DNA of 64,000 nt from Myxocyprinus asiaticus (GCF_019703515.2 NC_059346.1:57920001-57984000); one strand, 5' to 3'. Positions 44,890 through 58,152 are shown, counted from the stretch's first letter. Numbers and translations are program-made. Notes: generated by a model not told the origin, from the sequence alone.

Positions 44890-46490
44890 ATAATTTTTGA
44901 AAAGCCACCCATGCCTGTAGCATTGTGAATATGGTACACAAAATTGATATAGACCAATTTTATGGATTGAGGCTGTAGTCAGTAAAATGATTGACAGCAG
45001 TTTAAGAGAGTCTGAAGCAGGTACTGTGAAGATGTTAATGGCATAATGATGACACCAGCACTGCAAGTACAGGATATACGGAAGATCAATTCAGCTTAGG
45101 CTCTCTTAATGGGAGAGAGGGCACAATTTTTCAAAACTAGTATTGTAGAAAGATCAGGCAAGATATGTTTGTTCAATTATCCCAAAAGGGTCTTTTATTT
45201 TAAGTGTTAAATGTGCCGGGATGAATGAGGAAAGGTGGACCATTAGTATTGATAATATGCCACTGATAGTATCCTACCAACCCAAGGAAAGTATGTGTGT
45301 ACCTGGAGTTTTGTCAGGAGTCAGGAGAAGTTACTAAGTGCTTCCACTTTCTTCTCGAGTGGTTTGAACAGTTTTCTTCCAATTTCAAAACTTACAGTAG
45401 GTGCCATGCTTAGGAAAACCTTAGTTATACTTAACTGGATTGGGAGTCAGTTTAGCCCAGCAGAGTTCATCAAACATCTTTGAGAGTCGCAGAAGGTGGT
45501 TCACCCAGATCTCCTTGTATATGAATGTGTTGTCTTGGTAGCTGTGGCAAATTGATGATGGGGCCAAAAGATTATGTCCATCAATATTTGAAATGCAACA
45601 GCTACAACACGTAAACCAAAGGGCAAGACTTCATACTGCCATTTGCCACAAAGGGTTTTTTGCCCTAGGAAAGAGAGGTATCTTCCAATAACATTTCATC
45701 AGAGCTAATGCAGAAGTATATCACATTCTTACCTAGCCAATCCATGAGAATATCCAGGGCATAGTATAGCAAACTTACATACTTTGTTCAGCTTTCTGGA
45801 GACATAGCAAAACCATCCAGATTTGAAACACAATCACAATGGGGCTGGACAACAGACTTTTCAATGAACCTTAGACAGACCTGCAATGATTCCTAGTTGT
45901 GTCTGGATTATGTTCTTGATAGCCTGACTGTAAGCCTGGTTAGAGGTAGGCAGAGGGTAAATGTTATAAATTTCTTGATGTACCACTGTGGTGTGCCTTG
46001 GTTTTTCTACAAAGGTATCTTGGTTTGGCTCAGTTCCTCTAGCATCTTGTATCTTGGTAGGGAACAGCTGCTCTCCAAAGGATACCTCGGCCAGGGTCTC
46101 TGCTGCAAGGACAAAATCTAACCCATTTCTTTAAAAGATTCATGTATAAAAGCTTTTCCATCCTCCTTTGGCAGGGTCCCCTGCCATAAAGTAAGTGCCA
46201 CCCTATTCATTATGGCCTTGTATGGTCTACATTCAGTAGAACATCCTCATGTACTGAGACAGACTTCATCAGTGGCCTAGAAAGTCCATGGCTATGCATT
46301 AGAAGGGCATATTTATGATGGACAGTGGCATTAGGGGACAAAGTGGTGTTCACACCATGACTGTCTGCTGATAGACCACTATATGACAGAGCTCTTTTCT
46401 GCTGGGCAACTTCCACAAGCTCAAAAGCCTCTACTCTTTCAGAAGCAGGCCATTTGCTAGCCACTCCTCTGGGATCCAACCCTCGCACTA
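44890..46490 (-). pseudogene. Decayed Gypsy-like pol (RT) on the - strand
   Basis: The clearest part is around 45660-45400 on the - strand: LCGKWQYEVLPFGLRVVAVA-like, then FQILMDIIFWPHH. In the shifted frame follow YQDNTFIYKEIWVNHL and LCWAKLTPNPVKYN. These align with the block before the RT YxDD box, the box itself (here YQDN) and the region after it. FPWVG near 45285 fits the later FLGLVGYY motif. The upstream frame 46488-46210 probably belongs to the segment before RT. Stops are frequent, so this is an old insertion. It is clearly distinct from the copy at 30 kb. Confidence 0.6.
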
Positions 46491-48108
46491 CATAACAGCC
46501 TCAAAGGTGTGAAGATAATTAAGCAATATAATATGACAGAAGAGCTGTTATATTAAATATTAGCATGGCTCTGATTTGGCCGTAGGCACAGGGCCACAGG
46601 TAATCAAAAATAATACCAAAAGAAGCTAAATCTGGATCAGCAGTTGCGTGTTGTCAAGCAACACACAGACTGACAGCCTGACTGAAATGCTGCATACGCA
46701 AACAGGCAAAGCGGTACAAAAAGTGAAGCATCCAAGTGCTGTTGTGCTAAATATCAGCACTAGGGTTGTCAACTTGGGATGTGCCTGAAGCCGAATACCT
46801 TATTCGGAAAGGCACAAATAATGACCTCAAAGCTAATAACGAATTCTACCAAACAATAGAAAAAATATTCATTAGACTGATTACCCAACAAGTATAGGGA
46901 TAAAGTGATATTTTAAATATAAAAATCTAAAATGCAATGGTGAGTCTGTGAATCCAGTATTACTAAAGTATAAACTTGTGAACGTTTGATCCTAAATTCA
47001 AATTGTATGGTGCACGTTGCAGTCTGCGTTTATTAAGCACGTCTCAAAAATCTAAGCTAGTCAAAAGTAACATTAACTAAAATATTATAATTTTCCACTT
47101 TTTGAAATGTCTGCATTAATGTTTCAAATTTTACAAGTGAGATAGATACGATAACATGCCTCTGTGTCTCACTCGCTCCTCAAGCAGGAAGTGTGTTAGG
47201 TGAGGGAGGGGAGACGTTTCTGTTCAATAAGAACAATTTCAGTTCAGTAAGCGCAATTACTTTCTAAAACAAAGAAAACATTCACCTGCAAAAGAACAAA
47301 CACAGACTGTTATATAGGGCTGTGTAAGGCTGGGAAATTACTGCAAAGATTTTGCTGGCGATATAAAATTAAGAAATGCTGTAAAAATCACAATGATTTT
47401 AATGATTGGCCACTTGATTTCCTAAAGAGCGCATCATAGACAAAGTTTCCGATCCTTCAGGGCAGTTAATCAAACATCAAAATAACATCAAAATTGTGAT
47501 ATGATCATATGTGATTATTAAACCACAAAAAGCTGCAAGTAAATTAAATTAATATCCTACATGGATTGTGTGCGCTTCAGAGTGAACAGATGATGCGCTC
47601 TTCTGTGTCCACTCGTGGGGCTTATGGATAAGCTCAGAGCAGTTTGCATGCTATAAATTACCATTGCATAGTCTAAAACAAAACTAATCCTAATTGTGTT
47701 AAATAACACAATAATCCAGAATAATAATTCAGTATTATAATAATATTCAGCTGGGTTCCAAAAATAAGTTAGTTTTTGCACACCTTGTTCATTCACAGAA
47801 ATCATGTTTTTGTCAAATACAGTATATGTAGGTAAATAATGCATTTTATTGCTGTATTGTTGTAAATTTGTGCATATAAATGAAAATGATAAAATATTAT
47901 ATGTCCTTGTTGGAAAAAATGACTTTGTTATTTTTGACTAGATTTTTACTTGATGCAGTAAACTGTTTGAATCTACTTGCCTAGAATGTTTGTTTGGTTG
48001 AAATGATGGTACTTCTAATTAAAAAATAAATACATTTTAAGTCATTTCAGAGCAAAAATACATAATTATCAAGCTATTTATCGAATAGGCTGATATATAC
48101 AGAGATGG
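46491..48108. other. Mostly unassigned; possible hAT piece near 46760-46860
   Basis: The stretch AGCCGAATACCTTATTCGGA (46791-46810) is an imperfect palindrome that I associate with a fish hAT-type element. A related CGAATAGGCTGATATAT is at 48080. No ends could be paired. The rest is AT-rich without features. Confidence 0.35.
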
Positions 48109-48548
48109 TGTCAGGTGTATTCTATTGATTCATGTCTTTTATTTTGAAATTCTAGTTCCTGTTTCATGTCATGTGTTCCTGTTTCCCTAGTCATGTGATT
48201 TCTGTTTTCCCTCCATGTTCATGTGTCATGTTTTCATTGGTTTATTGTTTAATTATCTTGTTATCAGTTCTGTTTGTTCATTGGTTTATGTTCTCCCATG
48301 TCTTGTATTTAAGCCCTCATGTTTGCATTGTCTAGTTGTGGAGTATTATATGTGTTTGTCCAAGTCCAAGTCCAAGTCCAAGTCCAAGTCCAAGTCCAAG
48401 TCCAAGTCCAAGTCCAAGTCCAAGTCCAAGTCCAAGTCCATGTTTTGTTTTGTAGTCAGGGTTATTGGAGTTCACGTTCTGTAAATAAACTGCACTTGGG
48501 TTCTTCATATTCACGTCATCATTGTCAGCAGTTCCAGCATACGTTACA
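48109..48548 (+). mobile_element. Solo LTR, 440 bp, TSD GATGG, with hexamer expansion
   Basis: It begins TGTCAGGTG and ends ACGTTACA. It is flanked by perfect GATGG repeats (48104-48108, 48549-48553). It holds TATTTAAGCCCTCATGTTTG (promoter-like) and AATAAACTGCACTTGG (poly-A signal) in the expected order for an LTR on the + strand. The solo LTR at 59480-59890 is the same family. An 80-base CAAGTC array lies between promoter and poly-A signal. Confidence 0.9.
48359..48440. repeat. (CAAGTC)13 hexanucleotide array
   Basis: Thirteen perfect CAAGTC units at 48361-48438, plus partial units at both ends, with no interruption. It reads as Ser-Lys, Val-Gln or, on the - strand, Gly-Leu repeats in open frames. 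The sister LTR has only CAAGTCATGTCC at the same position, so the array arose by slippage in this copy. Confidence 0.95.
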
Positions 48549-50229
48549 GATGGCCCCATTTTTGTAGTCATAATGCCAAGCCCTACTGTTGTGCTGTTAA
48601 GAAGCCAAGCTGTTGTTTATTTCTGATTCAAACAAAATAATTTTGTATTATTTTTTAGCTTTGTTTGCTTGCTTGCTTGTTTGTTTGTCAATATGGATGA
48701 TTAGGGAGAGCAATCCACAGTTGACAACAAATAATCAGCTTTATCTTGTAAGAAAAATTTATATAAATAATATAATTACATATGATATAATAAGAAAAAG
48801 CAGAAGAAAAAGAGGAAATAATTTTATATACTATATTATACAAAGCATATGTATTATCTGGAAGCTAAAAATGGAATAGAGATATTTAAAATGGGCTTTT
48901 CAGTTCATTTTGAAGCACTTCCGGTTTAAGCCTGGTGCACATCTTGTTATGTATATATACAGACACAGATACAGATAATTTTGCCACTGCAACAGATACA
49001 GATACAGATAATGGCACACCCCAACTGCTAATTGTCCCCCGTCCCGTATTGATGTGCTCAAAATGCTGAGGTGTCCTGTATTTGTGCTGTGAAAAGATCC
49101 ACCCTAAATAGTATCCGAGATTAGTACTGGAGTGTCCTGTATTACAGTATGTTGAAATAAGTAGCACAAGGTTGCTATTTCCAGTAGATTTTATAAGTGT
49201 GGCTCCGTGAACACTTTTTCAGTTAATACTGCCCACAATCCCTTGCTCGACGGAAGAGATTGCTTCATAAGTACAATTGTCATACGTGAAAAATCATGAC
49301 CGTGAGACAGACGGCGAATTATCAATCCATCATGTTTTTACAAAATAAAATCAACTTTAAAAGTTACGCAAGTTTGGTTGAACGCTCTGAAGAGAAATTG
49401 CTTTGTTCTCGCTGTAGGATGAAGATGCTGATTGGCTTATTAAATTGCAAATGGCTCAATTTACTGTTATCAGAAAAGTATAAGAGTGATTATTAATCCT
49501 CATCTTACCATCTGGCATTATTATATGTCCATTATCTGTATTAGTACTGTTTATTGTGGATGCTCTTGTCTGTTCTTAAGAGTTATTTTCTCCAAAACAA
49601 TCTTTAAGGAAAAGTGTCAGCTCCATATCGATTAAAAATTGAATTAATCTACAAACAAATAGAGAAAAACTAAAAGTTTATCCAGTCAGAATTTATTCCT
49701 CGATGCTTACAAGCAAAGTGTGACAACTGTTTCACAAATCACATGCCCAAAGCAGCGAGTGAGTTTGAGCTCACCCCGTTAAGCCTTCAGAATTTCTTCA
49801 GAATCCCTCAACAGTGCAAATGAATGGGCAACTAATGTCAGATTGTCAGATTCATCAGCCAATTAGATTGATTTATTTGTTCTTGGTTGGTGTGATCTTT
49901 AGGATATGTCCCGGTCGAGGCCTTCTGGCTGGCCTTGAGTGATGCAATCACGCTTTAAGTGATGTACACAATTCAAGAGCGAAAAATGTAAGATCAAGCT
50001 GTCTGACGTGTCAGCTGTCATTACTGCTGGTATTGCCGTTGAGAAAGAGATCCTTATGGACTTAAAAACACAAGATGTTCTGCATGACCGTGTGATTGTT
50101 TAATTTATTAAACAGGAAAGGAGGACTGATTTTCACTTCAATCGAATTAGTAAGTGCTTTTTGCATTATAGCAACATCAGGAGTTTTCTAAGTGTAAATT
50201 AGGCTGCTTGAGTGTTTTGAAAAGAAGTG
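48549..50229. other. Unassigned sequence
   Basis: About 1.7 kb with no credible gene. An ACAGATACAGATA-type short repeat occurs at 48960-49015. The rest shows no structure I can support. Confidence 0.5.
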
Positions 50230-50520
50230 CTGCATTCCATTCAACTTGGAAAGTCGGATTTTACAACTTCTTTCTAGGAAAAGTGCAATGGAATGCATCT
50301 TGAAGTCAGAATTACAACTTGTAGGCTCGTGCAGAAATTCTCAACTCTGATTTCGCCGAAATGCAGGTGCATAATGTCACACAAATATGTCGACACTCTG
50401 GGAGATATACAAAGTAAGTGATAAACATTCACTTTATTAAGTAATATCGATAAATTAGTTTGTTTCCACATTACATGATATTAAAGCTTGTTTAACAAAT
50501 GCCTGCAGAAACAGGTGATA

Positions 50521-52527
50521 TATCATCACGGACTATAAAGGGAATAAAAACTCCGCCATGAACGCCTCTCTCCCAGATGAGCTAAATACGTTTTATGCTC
50601 GTTTCGAGGGAAATAACACCGCCCTCGTGGAGAGAGCTCTCGCAGCCGAAGCTACGGAGGTTAGTTAACTCTCCGTCTCTGTAGCAGATGTAACCCAATC
50701 CTTCTGATGGGTGAATATCCGTAAAGCCACGGGTCCAGATGGCATTCCGGGCCACGTCATCGGAGCGTGTGCGAACCAACTGGCTGGTGTTTTTACGGAC
50801 ATTTTCAACCTTTCCCTCTCCTTGTCTGTGGTCCCCACATGCTTTAAAACATCCACCATTGTGCCTGTACCAAAGAAATCCAAAATTACTTGCTTAAATG
50901 ACTGGCGTCCTGTTGCTCTGACCGCCATCATCAGCAAATGCTTTGAGAGACTAATCAGAGATTACACGTGCTCTGTGCTGCCTCCATCACTGGACTCATT
51001 GCAGTTTGCTTTCCACAACAACCGCTCCACTGATGATGCCATTGCATCTACAATACACACTGCTCTCTCCCACCTGGAAAAAAGGAACACTTTTGTGAGA
51101 ATGCTGTTTGTTGACTACAGCTCAGCATTCAACACCTTAGTGCCCTCCAAGCTTTATGTGAAACTCCGGGCTCTGGGCTTAAACAGCTCGCTGTACAGCT
51201 GGATCCTGGACTTCCTGTCAAGCAGATGCCAGGTGGTTAGAATGGGCAGCAATATCTCCTCATCACTGACTCTCAACACTGGAGCCCTGCAGGGCTGTGT
51301 TCTCAGCCCACTACTGTATTCCCTGTACACACATGACTGTGTGGCAACACATAGCTTCAATGCCAACATTAAGTTTGCTGATGATACGACGGTGGTAGGT
51401 CTGATCACAGACAATGATTAAACGGCCTACAGAGAGGAGGTGCACAATCTGATACGCTGGTGTCAGGAGCACAACCTCTCCCTCAATGTCAGCAAGACAA
51501 AGGAGCTTGTGGTGGACTTCAGGAGAAAAGATATATAACACAGTCCCATCACCATCAATGGAGCACCGGTGAAGAGAGACATCAGCTTCAAGTTCCAGGG
51601 TGTCCACATCACTGAGGAACTCACATGGTCCGTCCACACTGAGGCCGTTGTGAAGAAGGCTCATCAGCGCCTCTTCTTCCTGAGACAGCTGAGGAAGTTT
51701 GGAATGAACCGCCACATCCTCACACAGTTTTACACCAGCACTGTAGAGAGCATACTGACTGGTTGCATCACTGTCTGGTACGGCAATAGCACCGCCCACA
51801 ACCGCAAAGCCCTGCAAAGGTGGCGCGAACTGCCAGACACATCATCGGAGGTGAGCTTCCCTCCCTCCAGGACATATATACCAGGCGGTGTGTGAAAAAA
51901 GCTCGGAGGATCATCAGAGACTCCAGCCACCCAAGCCATGGGCTACTCTCACTGCTACCATCAGGCAGGCAGTATTGAAGCATCAGGACCCGCACCAGCT
52001 GACTTCATGACAGCTTCTTCCCCCAAGCAATCAGACTTCTGAACTCTTGATCTCTCATGATCAATGTACATCAGCACTGCACTTTATTAATCTTATTATC
52101 TCACACTGGACTGCCTTAAATTATATTCTCTCTTAAAAACACACTGGCAACTGACTATCAACCGACAGCCTGAATGTCAATACAGTACAATACAACCTTC
52201 TGTATATTTTATATATACTATATATACTATTTTTATTGTATAATGTGTATTCTATATTGTGTGTATGTGTATTCTATATTGTGTGTATTGTATACTGTAT
52301 ATTGTATATTATTATTTGTACATTGTGTTGTGGGAAATTATGTGTATATTAGATATGTAAATTGTGATGTGTAAATCTGTTTATTGTAAATTGGTATATG
52401 TCTCATCTATGTCTCATCACTGTCATGACTGCTATGGTGCTCGGAACTGCACCCAAGACTTTCACCCAATATTGCACTTGTGTATATGGTTGTGTGACAA
52501 TAAAAGTGAAGTGAAGTGAAGTGAAGT
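50521..52527 (+). mobile_element. Rex1/CR1-like LINE, 5'-truncated, (GAAGT)n tail
   Basis: It starts abruptly at CATCACGGACTATAAAGG, matching the interior of the full copy at 56488. It continues to the stop near 52040 and a 3' UTR ending TGTGTGACAATAAAAGTGAA with tandem GAAGT units. The 3' UTR (CACTGTCATGACTGCTATG, GGAACTGCACCCAAGA) matches the copy at 58430-58520. A possible imperfect TSD (AGGTGATATA before, AGGTGTATA after) is weak. Confidence 0.85.
50560..52042 (+). pseudogene. LINE reverse transcriptase, Rex1/CR1-like
   Basis: The RT frame 50711-51421 includes [36 protein letters not shown] (motif A), [20 protein letters not shown] and [11 protein letters not shown] (FADD). It stops at 51419. 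Frame 51569-51895 continues FQGVHITEELTWSVHTEAVV, LFFLRQLRKFGM and VESILTGCITVWYGNS, with a frame change near 51820. The copy retains the KTKELVVDFRRK segment (51497-51533) that the 57-kb copy has lost. Clade assignment is from recognition only. Confidence 0.85.
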
Positions 52528-52780
52528 GGAGGTGTATAAAACATTATAATCTCTTTTGATAATCGTACACCTGTAGCACAAATGCTAGCACTGCAGCATT
52601 GTTTATCAGTTGGGTTGCTGGGAGACATCTCTAATGGAGTCAAACTCCTGCTAAGCTAACGGGAGCATTGCAGTTTTGTTTCCTTAAACGTCATCTTCCG
52701 AATATCGGGAAATGGAATGCATTTATGGTCGGAGATATCAAGTAGGAATATCCCACATCCAACTTGAATGGAACGCAACA

Positions 52781-54360
52781 TAACCGTGTACCCTGACGAA
52801 ACGAAATTTATTGCAAGCAACATTTAAATCGCAAATATTATTTGATAGATTTTTCCAGGTATTATAGACCTCCTTGGTAGATTCATATGAAAAATTATGG
52901 TTGTTGAATGTCACAAAACAGTCATGCTGCAGTTAAAATCAGGCTTGCTTGAGCATTAAGTGTCGTTTCAAGTTCTGGCTTTCGTGCGTGGGCGTGTTTT
53001 TAAAATGTCAGTTGTTATTACTAGATAGCTGCAACATAATGTATGATGCCCAAAGGCATAGGGTGTCTTATACATTGCAAAACTGTGTTTTCTTAATGGC
53101 ATGAATCACACTGAAGCCTAGACTTTAAATGCATGGCCCGCCACTGGTAAACAGAATGTGACGCTGACAAAGAAAAAATAAAAAACAAATAAAGTGATCT
53201 AACTATGTCATTCAAATCTATCTTTCCAACTTGGTATAACATTCAAGTCAAGTAGATAATCCTAGATTTTTATTTCAGTTGATGACAAATCATAAGATAG
53301 CATCTTTAACTTAAAATATAAATGTTATCCGTGTTATATTTCATCTGCAACACACTGTGATCATTGTGTCACACACAGGTAATAGGAAAATAGTTAGGAA
53401 AAGAGATAAGTTTGGTTTGCATTAAATACCCATTACTTCTCTCGAGTACATCTCTGTGTATGTGCCTAAACATGGTTACGTGTTTCAAGTGGGTTGTTCT
53501 GTTCCCCAGAGACAGAGAAACTGTGCTCCCACAACAACAGTTTCCTACCTGCCACTTCCTTCTGAATTGAAGCGACTGAAAAACATCAACATGTAAATAA
53601 AAACAAGAAGCACATCTCATAAACTGTTGCCTCCCATGGGGCCAGAAAAATATATATTCTGCCCTGTTTAGTCAAATCACACACCTTTGCAAACATGTAC
53701 TTTTCGGAGGAAGGGCAGAGAAAATAGTATTTTACACTTCATAATGAAGAAAAGTGGAGCAGTTTTTCTAAATGTTTGCTTCCTCTTCTTGCATTCATCC
53801 CCAAGGGAAGCCACATCTCAGGGTACTCTCACCGCATCACAGAGACATCTTAAAATACTGTTGTCAACGAAGCGATCAGAAGCACTGGCGTGCTACTGAT
53901 GCACAAATAGTCCCAGTGCGTCGCACTTAAAAGCCCATTAGGTGCCAGCACCTTTGCTAACGCTGTCTGAGTAGTATGCAAACGATGACTAAGTGTTACT
54001 GACACAAAAAGGAAACAAGCCAAGTGAGACTTATCACAGTAGCTCCTCTTAAGTGTTCTCAAACTGGTACTGTTTGTTGACTCTTCTGTCATGCGGAGGA
54101 AAAAAAATATAGCCAGTTTATATAAGGAAAAAAAAGTTGGTTTGCTGCTTTGGACACCCACATTATTTACAGTTGAAATAAAAGTTTTTACTTCAACATA
54201 AATGTTTGGAATCTGGTTTTTCTGCATTATTCCCAATATTTGATTGGTCAGAATAGTAAAATAATTATACGTAAAATGTTTGATACACTAATAATTCACC
54301 CATGAAATGAAATTTCTGTAAATATTTGCTCACCCTCATGTCGTTCAAAGCCCTAACAAG
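52781..54360. other. Unassigned sequence
   Basis: About 1.6 kb. No credible coding frame or repeat class was recognised. Confidence 0.5.
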
Positions 54361-55078
54361 TTAAACTCCCTTTCAAGAATGTAACTTCGATGCTGCGTCA
54401 GTAGTTGACAATATGGGAGCACCCCCTGGGGGCATTGACTTTGAAACCCTATACCATGATGCCAAATTTAATTGGATGGTGAGGCTTGGCGTGCCGTCTA
54501 TGCTGATGTCAATGTGAGCATATAAAATGGAGCCCAGAACCACACCATCAGAATTTTCCTCTATCAGGGCAGCATAGATATCTCTCATGCTCTGGAACCC
54601 TTCAGTTTTGTTCTGCACCCGGTCATCGAGAATGAGTTCTGTTCTTCTCTCTGCTATGTTCCAGCAAAAAAAAAGCACCTCCTTAAAACTCTTGTGGGTT
54701 TGAAGTGTTTTTACATTGCACTCCAAAAAGAGTATGTTGAAGAAAATCAAAAGAGCCACTTGCTGAAAGTACATATTTTTAAAGACAGCAATGTTTCGCA
54801 AGTGTTTTCCTCTTGTGAGCGATGCATCCCTCTGTCTGACGGGCATTAGCTCTGTTTTCTAAGTGCTCATTGAGACTGACTGCATTCAGTGTGAGTGCAT
54901 GAAACTCATGATGCGTGGCTCTAGCGACTTGCTTTAGTTCTGAAAGCCAAATCCACTCCCTTCTCTTCCCACTTGCTTCTCTGCTGATAGACCATATGAG
55001 TAAGATGCGAGAGGAGAGGACATAGAGTGCAGGCTCAACCCTTGTGTGCCTCCTTTTTCTCCATACTAAGTAGTTTAT
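54361..55078 (+). mobile_element. DIRS-B 5' region (first piece)
   Basis: The block has a TATA-like ATATAAAATGG at about 54518, GATGCATCCCTCTGTCTGAC at 54820 and the segment GTTCTGAAAGCCAAATCCAC (54935), which recurs as GTTCTGAAAGCCGAAGCCAC at 58647. It is noncoding leader plus the Gag start, judged by position and by the related piece that follows. The - strand frame at 54373-54846 is open by chance. The LINE at 55080 cuts it. Confidence 0.5.
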
Positions 55079-55087
55079 GGACTCAAG

Positions 55088-55510
55088 ATGGCGCCGAGTA
55101 TGGCTGCTGCGTTGCGATCTCCGACACAACATAGCAATGTTTTGTTTGTTTTGTTCACAATTCTTATGTTTTTTGTCTTGGATGTTGCCTGCCTTATTGT
55201 CTATGACAGACAAACACTTTTGGCCATTGGTTCAGCGATCTCACACCGAAAACCGGACTTCACATTCCTCAATGCCGACCCGCTGTTTACAAACACGCAA
55301 GCGGAGCCCTTTGTCTGGGATGCACGGCCGTGGAAAAGCAGGAGGAAAAGGGGAAACAGAGCCGGCGTTCTCATCAGAGTAAGACGCCGCGCAAATCGAC
55401 CCCCGCTACCCACTATTCTACTGGCAAATGTTCAGTCTCTGGATAACAATCTCTGCGAGCTGAAAGCGCGGATCTCTTTCCAACGAGAGACTGCTGCATT
55501 ATCTGCCTAA
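55088..55510 (+). pseudogene. LINE N-terminal frame and endonuclease start
   Basis: MAPSMAAALRSPTQHSNVLF leads into a hydrophobic segment (FTILMFFVLDVACLIVY). It then has RRRANRPPLPTILLANVQSL, the first endonuclease block (with NVQSLDNNLCELKARI). The frame ends at 55508 and the same protein continues in the next frame from 55480 on, so a single small frameshift separates it from the 677-codon frame. Confidence 0.75.
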
Positions 55511-55521
55511 CAGAAACTTGG

Positions 55522-57991
55522 ATGTCTGCGGAGATTCCAGACTCAGCCATTGAACCCGCGGGGTTCTCAGTGCACCGAGCGGACAGAGCGAAAGACCTCT
55601 CAGGTAAAAGCAGAGGAGGTGGTGTATGTTTTATGATCAACAAATCCTGGTGTGATCAGAGGAACGTACATTCTATCAAGTCTTTCTGTTCTCCTGATCT
55701 GGAATTTCTTATGCTTCTGTGTCGACCATTCTGGCTACCGAGGGAATTCACAGCGGTCATTATCACAGCTGTGTACATCCCCCCACAAGCCGACACAGAC
55801 CGGGCACTCAAGGAACTGTATGGGATTATAAGTGAGCAGGAAACCGTGCACCCTGAGGCCGCGTTTATTGTGACCGGGGACTTTAATAAAGCCAGTTTAA
55901 AATCAGTCGCACCAAAATATCACCAGCACATTAGTTTCAACACACGAGGGGACCGGATTTTGGACCATTGCTACTCTCCGTTCCAGGATGGCTACAAATC
56001 CCTCCCCCGCCCACCATTTGGCAAATCGGACCACTCTTCCATTCTGCTTCTGCCCGCTTACAGGCAGAAATTGAAACAGGAAGCACCCACCCTCAGAACG
56101 ATCCAGTGCTGGTCGGACCAATCAGATTCTATGCTACAAGACTGTTTTGATCACACGGACTGGGAGATGTTCCGGTCCGCCTCTGATAACGACATCGAGC
56201 TTTACGCTGATAGCGTAATGTGTTTCATCAGAACGTGTGTAGAGGAAGTGATTCCGACCAGAACTGTACGAATCTATCCGAATCAGAAGCCATGGATCAA
56301 TAGCGATGTTCGCGCGGCACTTAATGTGCGGACCTCCGCTTTTAATTCCGGGAACGCGGAGGAGCATAAACAAGCCAGTTATGCCCTCCGAAAAACTATC
56401 AAAACAGCAAAACGCCAGTACAGGAGCAAGATTGAAGGACAGTTTAACACCACCAACTCTAGAAGCATGTGGCAGGGAATTAACATCATCACGGACTTTA
56501 AATGGAATAAAAACTCTGCCATGAACACCGCTGCCTCTCTACCGGATGAGCTAAATACTTTTTATGCTCGTTTCGAGGGAAATAACACCACCCTCGTGGA
56601 GAGAGCTCTCGCGGCCGAAGCTACAGAGGTTAGTTCACTCTCCGTCTCTGTAGCGGATGTAACCCGATCCTTCCGACGGGTGAATATCCGCAAAGCCACG
56701 GGCCCAGACGGCATTCCGGGCCACGTCATCAGAGCGTGCGCGAACCAGCTGGCTGGTGTTTTTACGGACATTTTCAACCTTTCCCTCTCTTTGTCTGTAG
56801 TCCCCACATGCTTTAAAACATCCACCATTGTGCCTGTACCAAAACAATCAAAAATAACTTATTTAAATGACTGGCGTCCTGTTGCTCTGACCCCCATCAT
56901 CAGCAAATGTTTTGAGAGACTAATCAGAGATTACATCTGCTCTGTATTGCCACTCAATCTTGACCCGCTGCAGTTTGCTTACTGCAACAACCGCTCCACT
57001 GATGATGCCATTGTAACTACAATACACACTGCTCTCTCCCACCTGGAAAAAAAGAACACTTATGTGAGAATGCTGTTTGTAGACTACAGCTCAGCATTCA
57101 ACACCATAGTGCCCTCCAAGCTAGATGAGAAACTCCAGGCTCTGGGCTTAAACAGCTCGCTGTGCAGCTGGATCCTGGACTTCCTGTCAAGCAGACGCCA
57201 GGTGGTTAGAATAGGCAGCAACATCTCCTCATCACTGACCCTCAACACTGGAGCCCCGCAGGGCTGTGTTCTCAGCCCACTACTGTATTCCTTGTACACA
57301 CATGACTGTGTGGCAACACATAGCTCCAATGCCATCATTAAGTTTGCTGATGACACGACGGTGGTAGGTCTGATCACTGACAATGATGAAACAGCCTACA
57401 GAGAGGAGGTACACACTCTGACATACTGGTGTCAGGAGCACAACCTCTCCCTCAACGTCAATAAGAAAAGACAGAGAACACAGTCCCATCACCATCAATG
57501 GAGCACCAGTGGAGAGAGTCAGCAGCTTCAAGTTCCTGGGTGTCCACATCACTGAGGAACTCACATGGTCCGTCCACACTGAAGTCGTTGTGAAGAAGGC
57601 TCATCAGCGCCTCTTCTTCTTGAGACGGCTGAGGAAGTTTGGAATGAACTGCCACATCCTCACACGGTTCTACACCTGCACTGTGGAGAGCATCCTGACT
57701 AGCTGTATCTCCGCCTGGTACGGCAATAGCACCACCCACAACCGCAAAGCACTGCAAAGGGTGGTGCGAACTGCCAGACACATCATCGGAGGTGAGCTTC
57801 CCTCCCTCCAGGAAATATATACAAGGCGGTGTGTGAAAAAAGCTCGGAGGATCATCAGAGACTCCAGCCACCCGAGCCATGGGCTGTTCTCACTGCTACC
57901 ATCAGGTAGGTGGTATCGCAGCATCAGGGCCTGCACCAGCCGACTCCATGATAGCTTCTTCCCCCAAGCAATCAGACTTCTGAACTCTTGA
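55522..57991 (+). pseudogene. LINE ORF2 endonuclease-RT, 677-codon open frame plus tail
   Basis: The longest open frame in the window (55522-57555). Endonuclease motifs: AAFIVTGDFNKA, DRILDHCYS and FGKSDHSSILL. RT motifs: [60 protein letters not shown] (motif A), [20 protein letters not shown] and [17 protein letters not shown] deletion and frameshift near 57470 (NVNKKRQRT) remove the segment that reads KTKELVVDFR in the 51-kb copy. The rest (57509-57991) continues FKFLGVHITEELTWSVHTEV to YRSIRACTSRLHDSFFPQAI. Near-intact but not functional as read. Confidence 0.9.
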
Positions 57992-58151
57992 TCTCCCACG
58001 ATCAATATACATCAGCACTGCACTTTATTACCCTTACTCTTATATCTCACACCGGACTGTCATAAATTATATTATTATTATTATATTATGTTCTCTCTTA
58101 ACAACTGGCTATCAACCGACAGCCTGAATGTCAATACAGTACAATACTGTA

Positions 58152-58152
<1 letters not shown>

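Larger units (their letters stand above)
50230..52780. mobile_element. Inverted-repeat element hosting a LINE
   Basis: GCTGCATTCCATTCAACTTGG (50230-50250) and the complement of CCAACTTGAATGGAACGCAAC (52760-52780) match at 18 of 21 positions. The non-LINE interior is about 550 bases without coding sequence, so this looks like a MITE-sized nonautonomous DNA element. A clear TSD was not found. The Rex1/CR1-like LINE at 50521-52527 is nested inside it. Confidence 0.6.

Noticed and set aside
48359..48440. CRISPR-like array
   Set aside because: The unit is six bases with no spacers. It is a simple tandem repeat in a vertebrate LTR.
48215..48571. Open frames with Ser-Lys, Val-Gln or Gly-Leu repeats on both strands
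   Set aside because: They are produced by the uninterrupted CAAGTC array in a solo LTR. A six-base unit never creates a stop.
54373..54846. 157-codon - strand frame as a possible gene
   Set aside because: There is no recognisable domain. It lies antisense in the DIRS-B 5' region with a TATA-like motif inside it.
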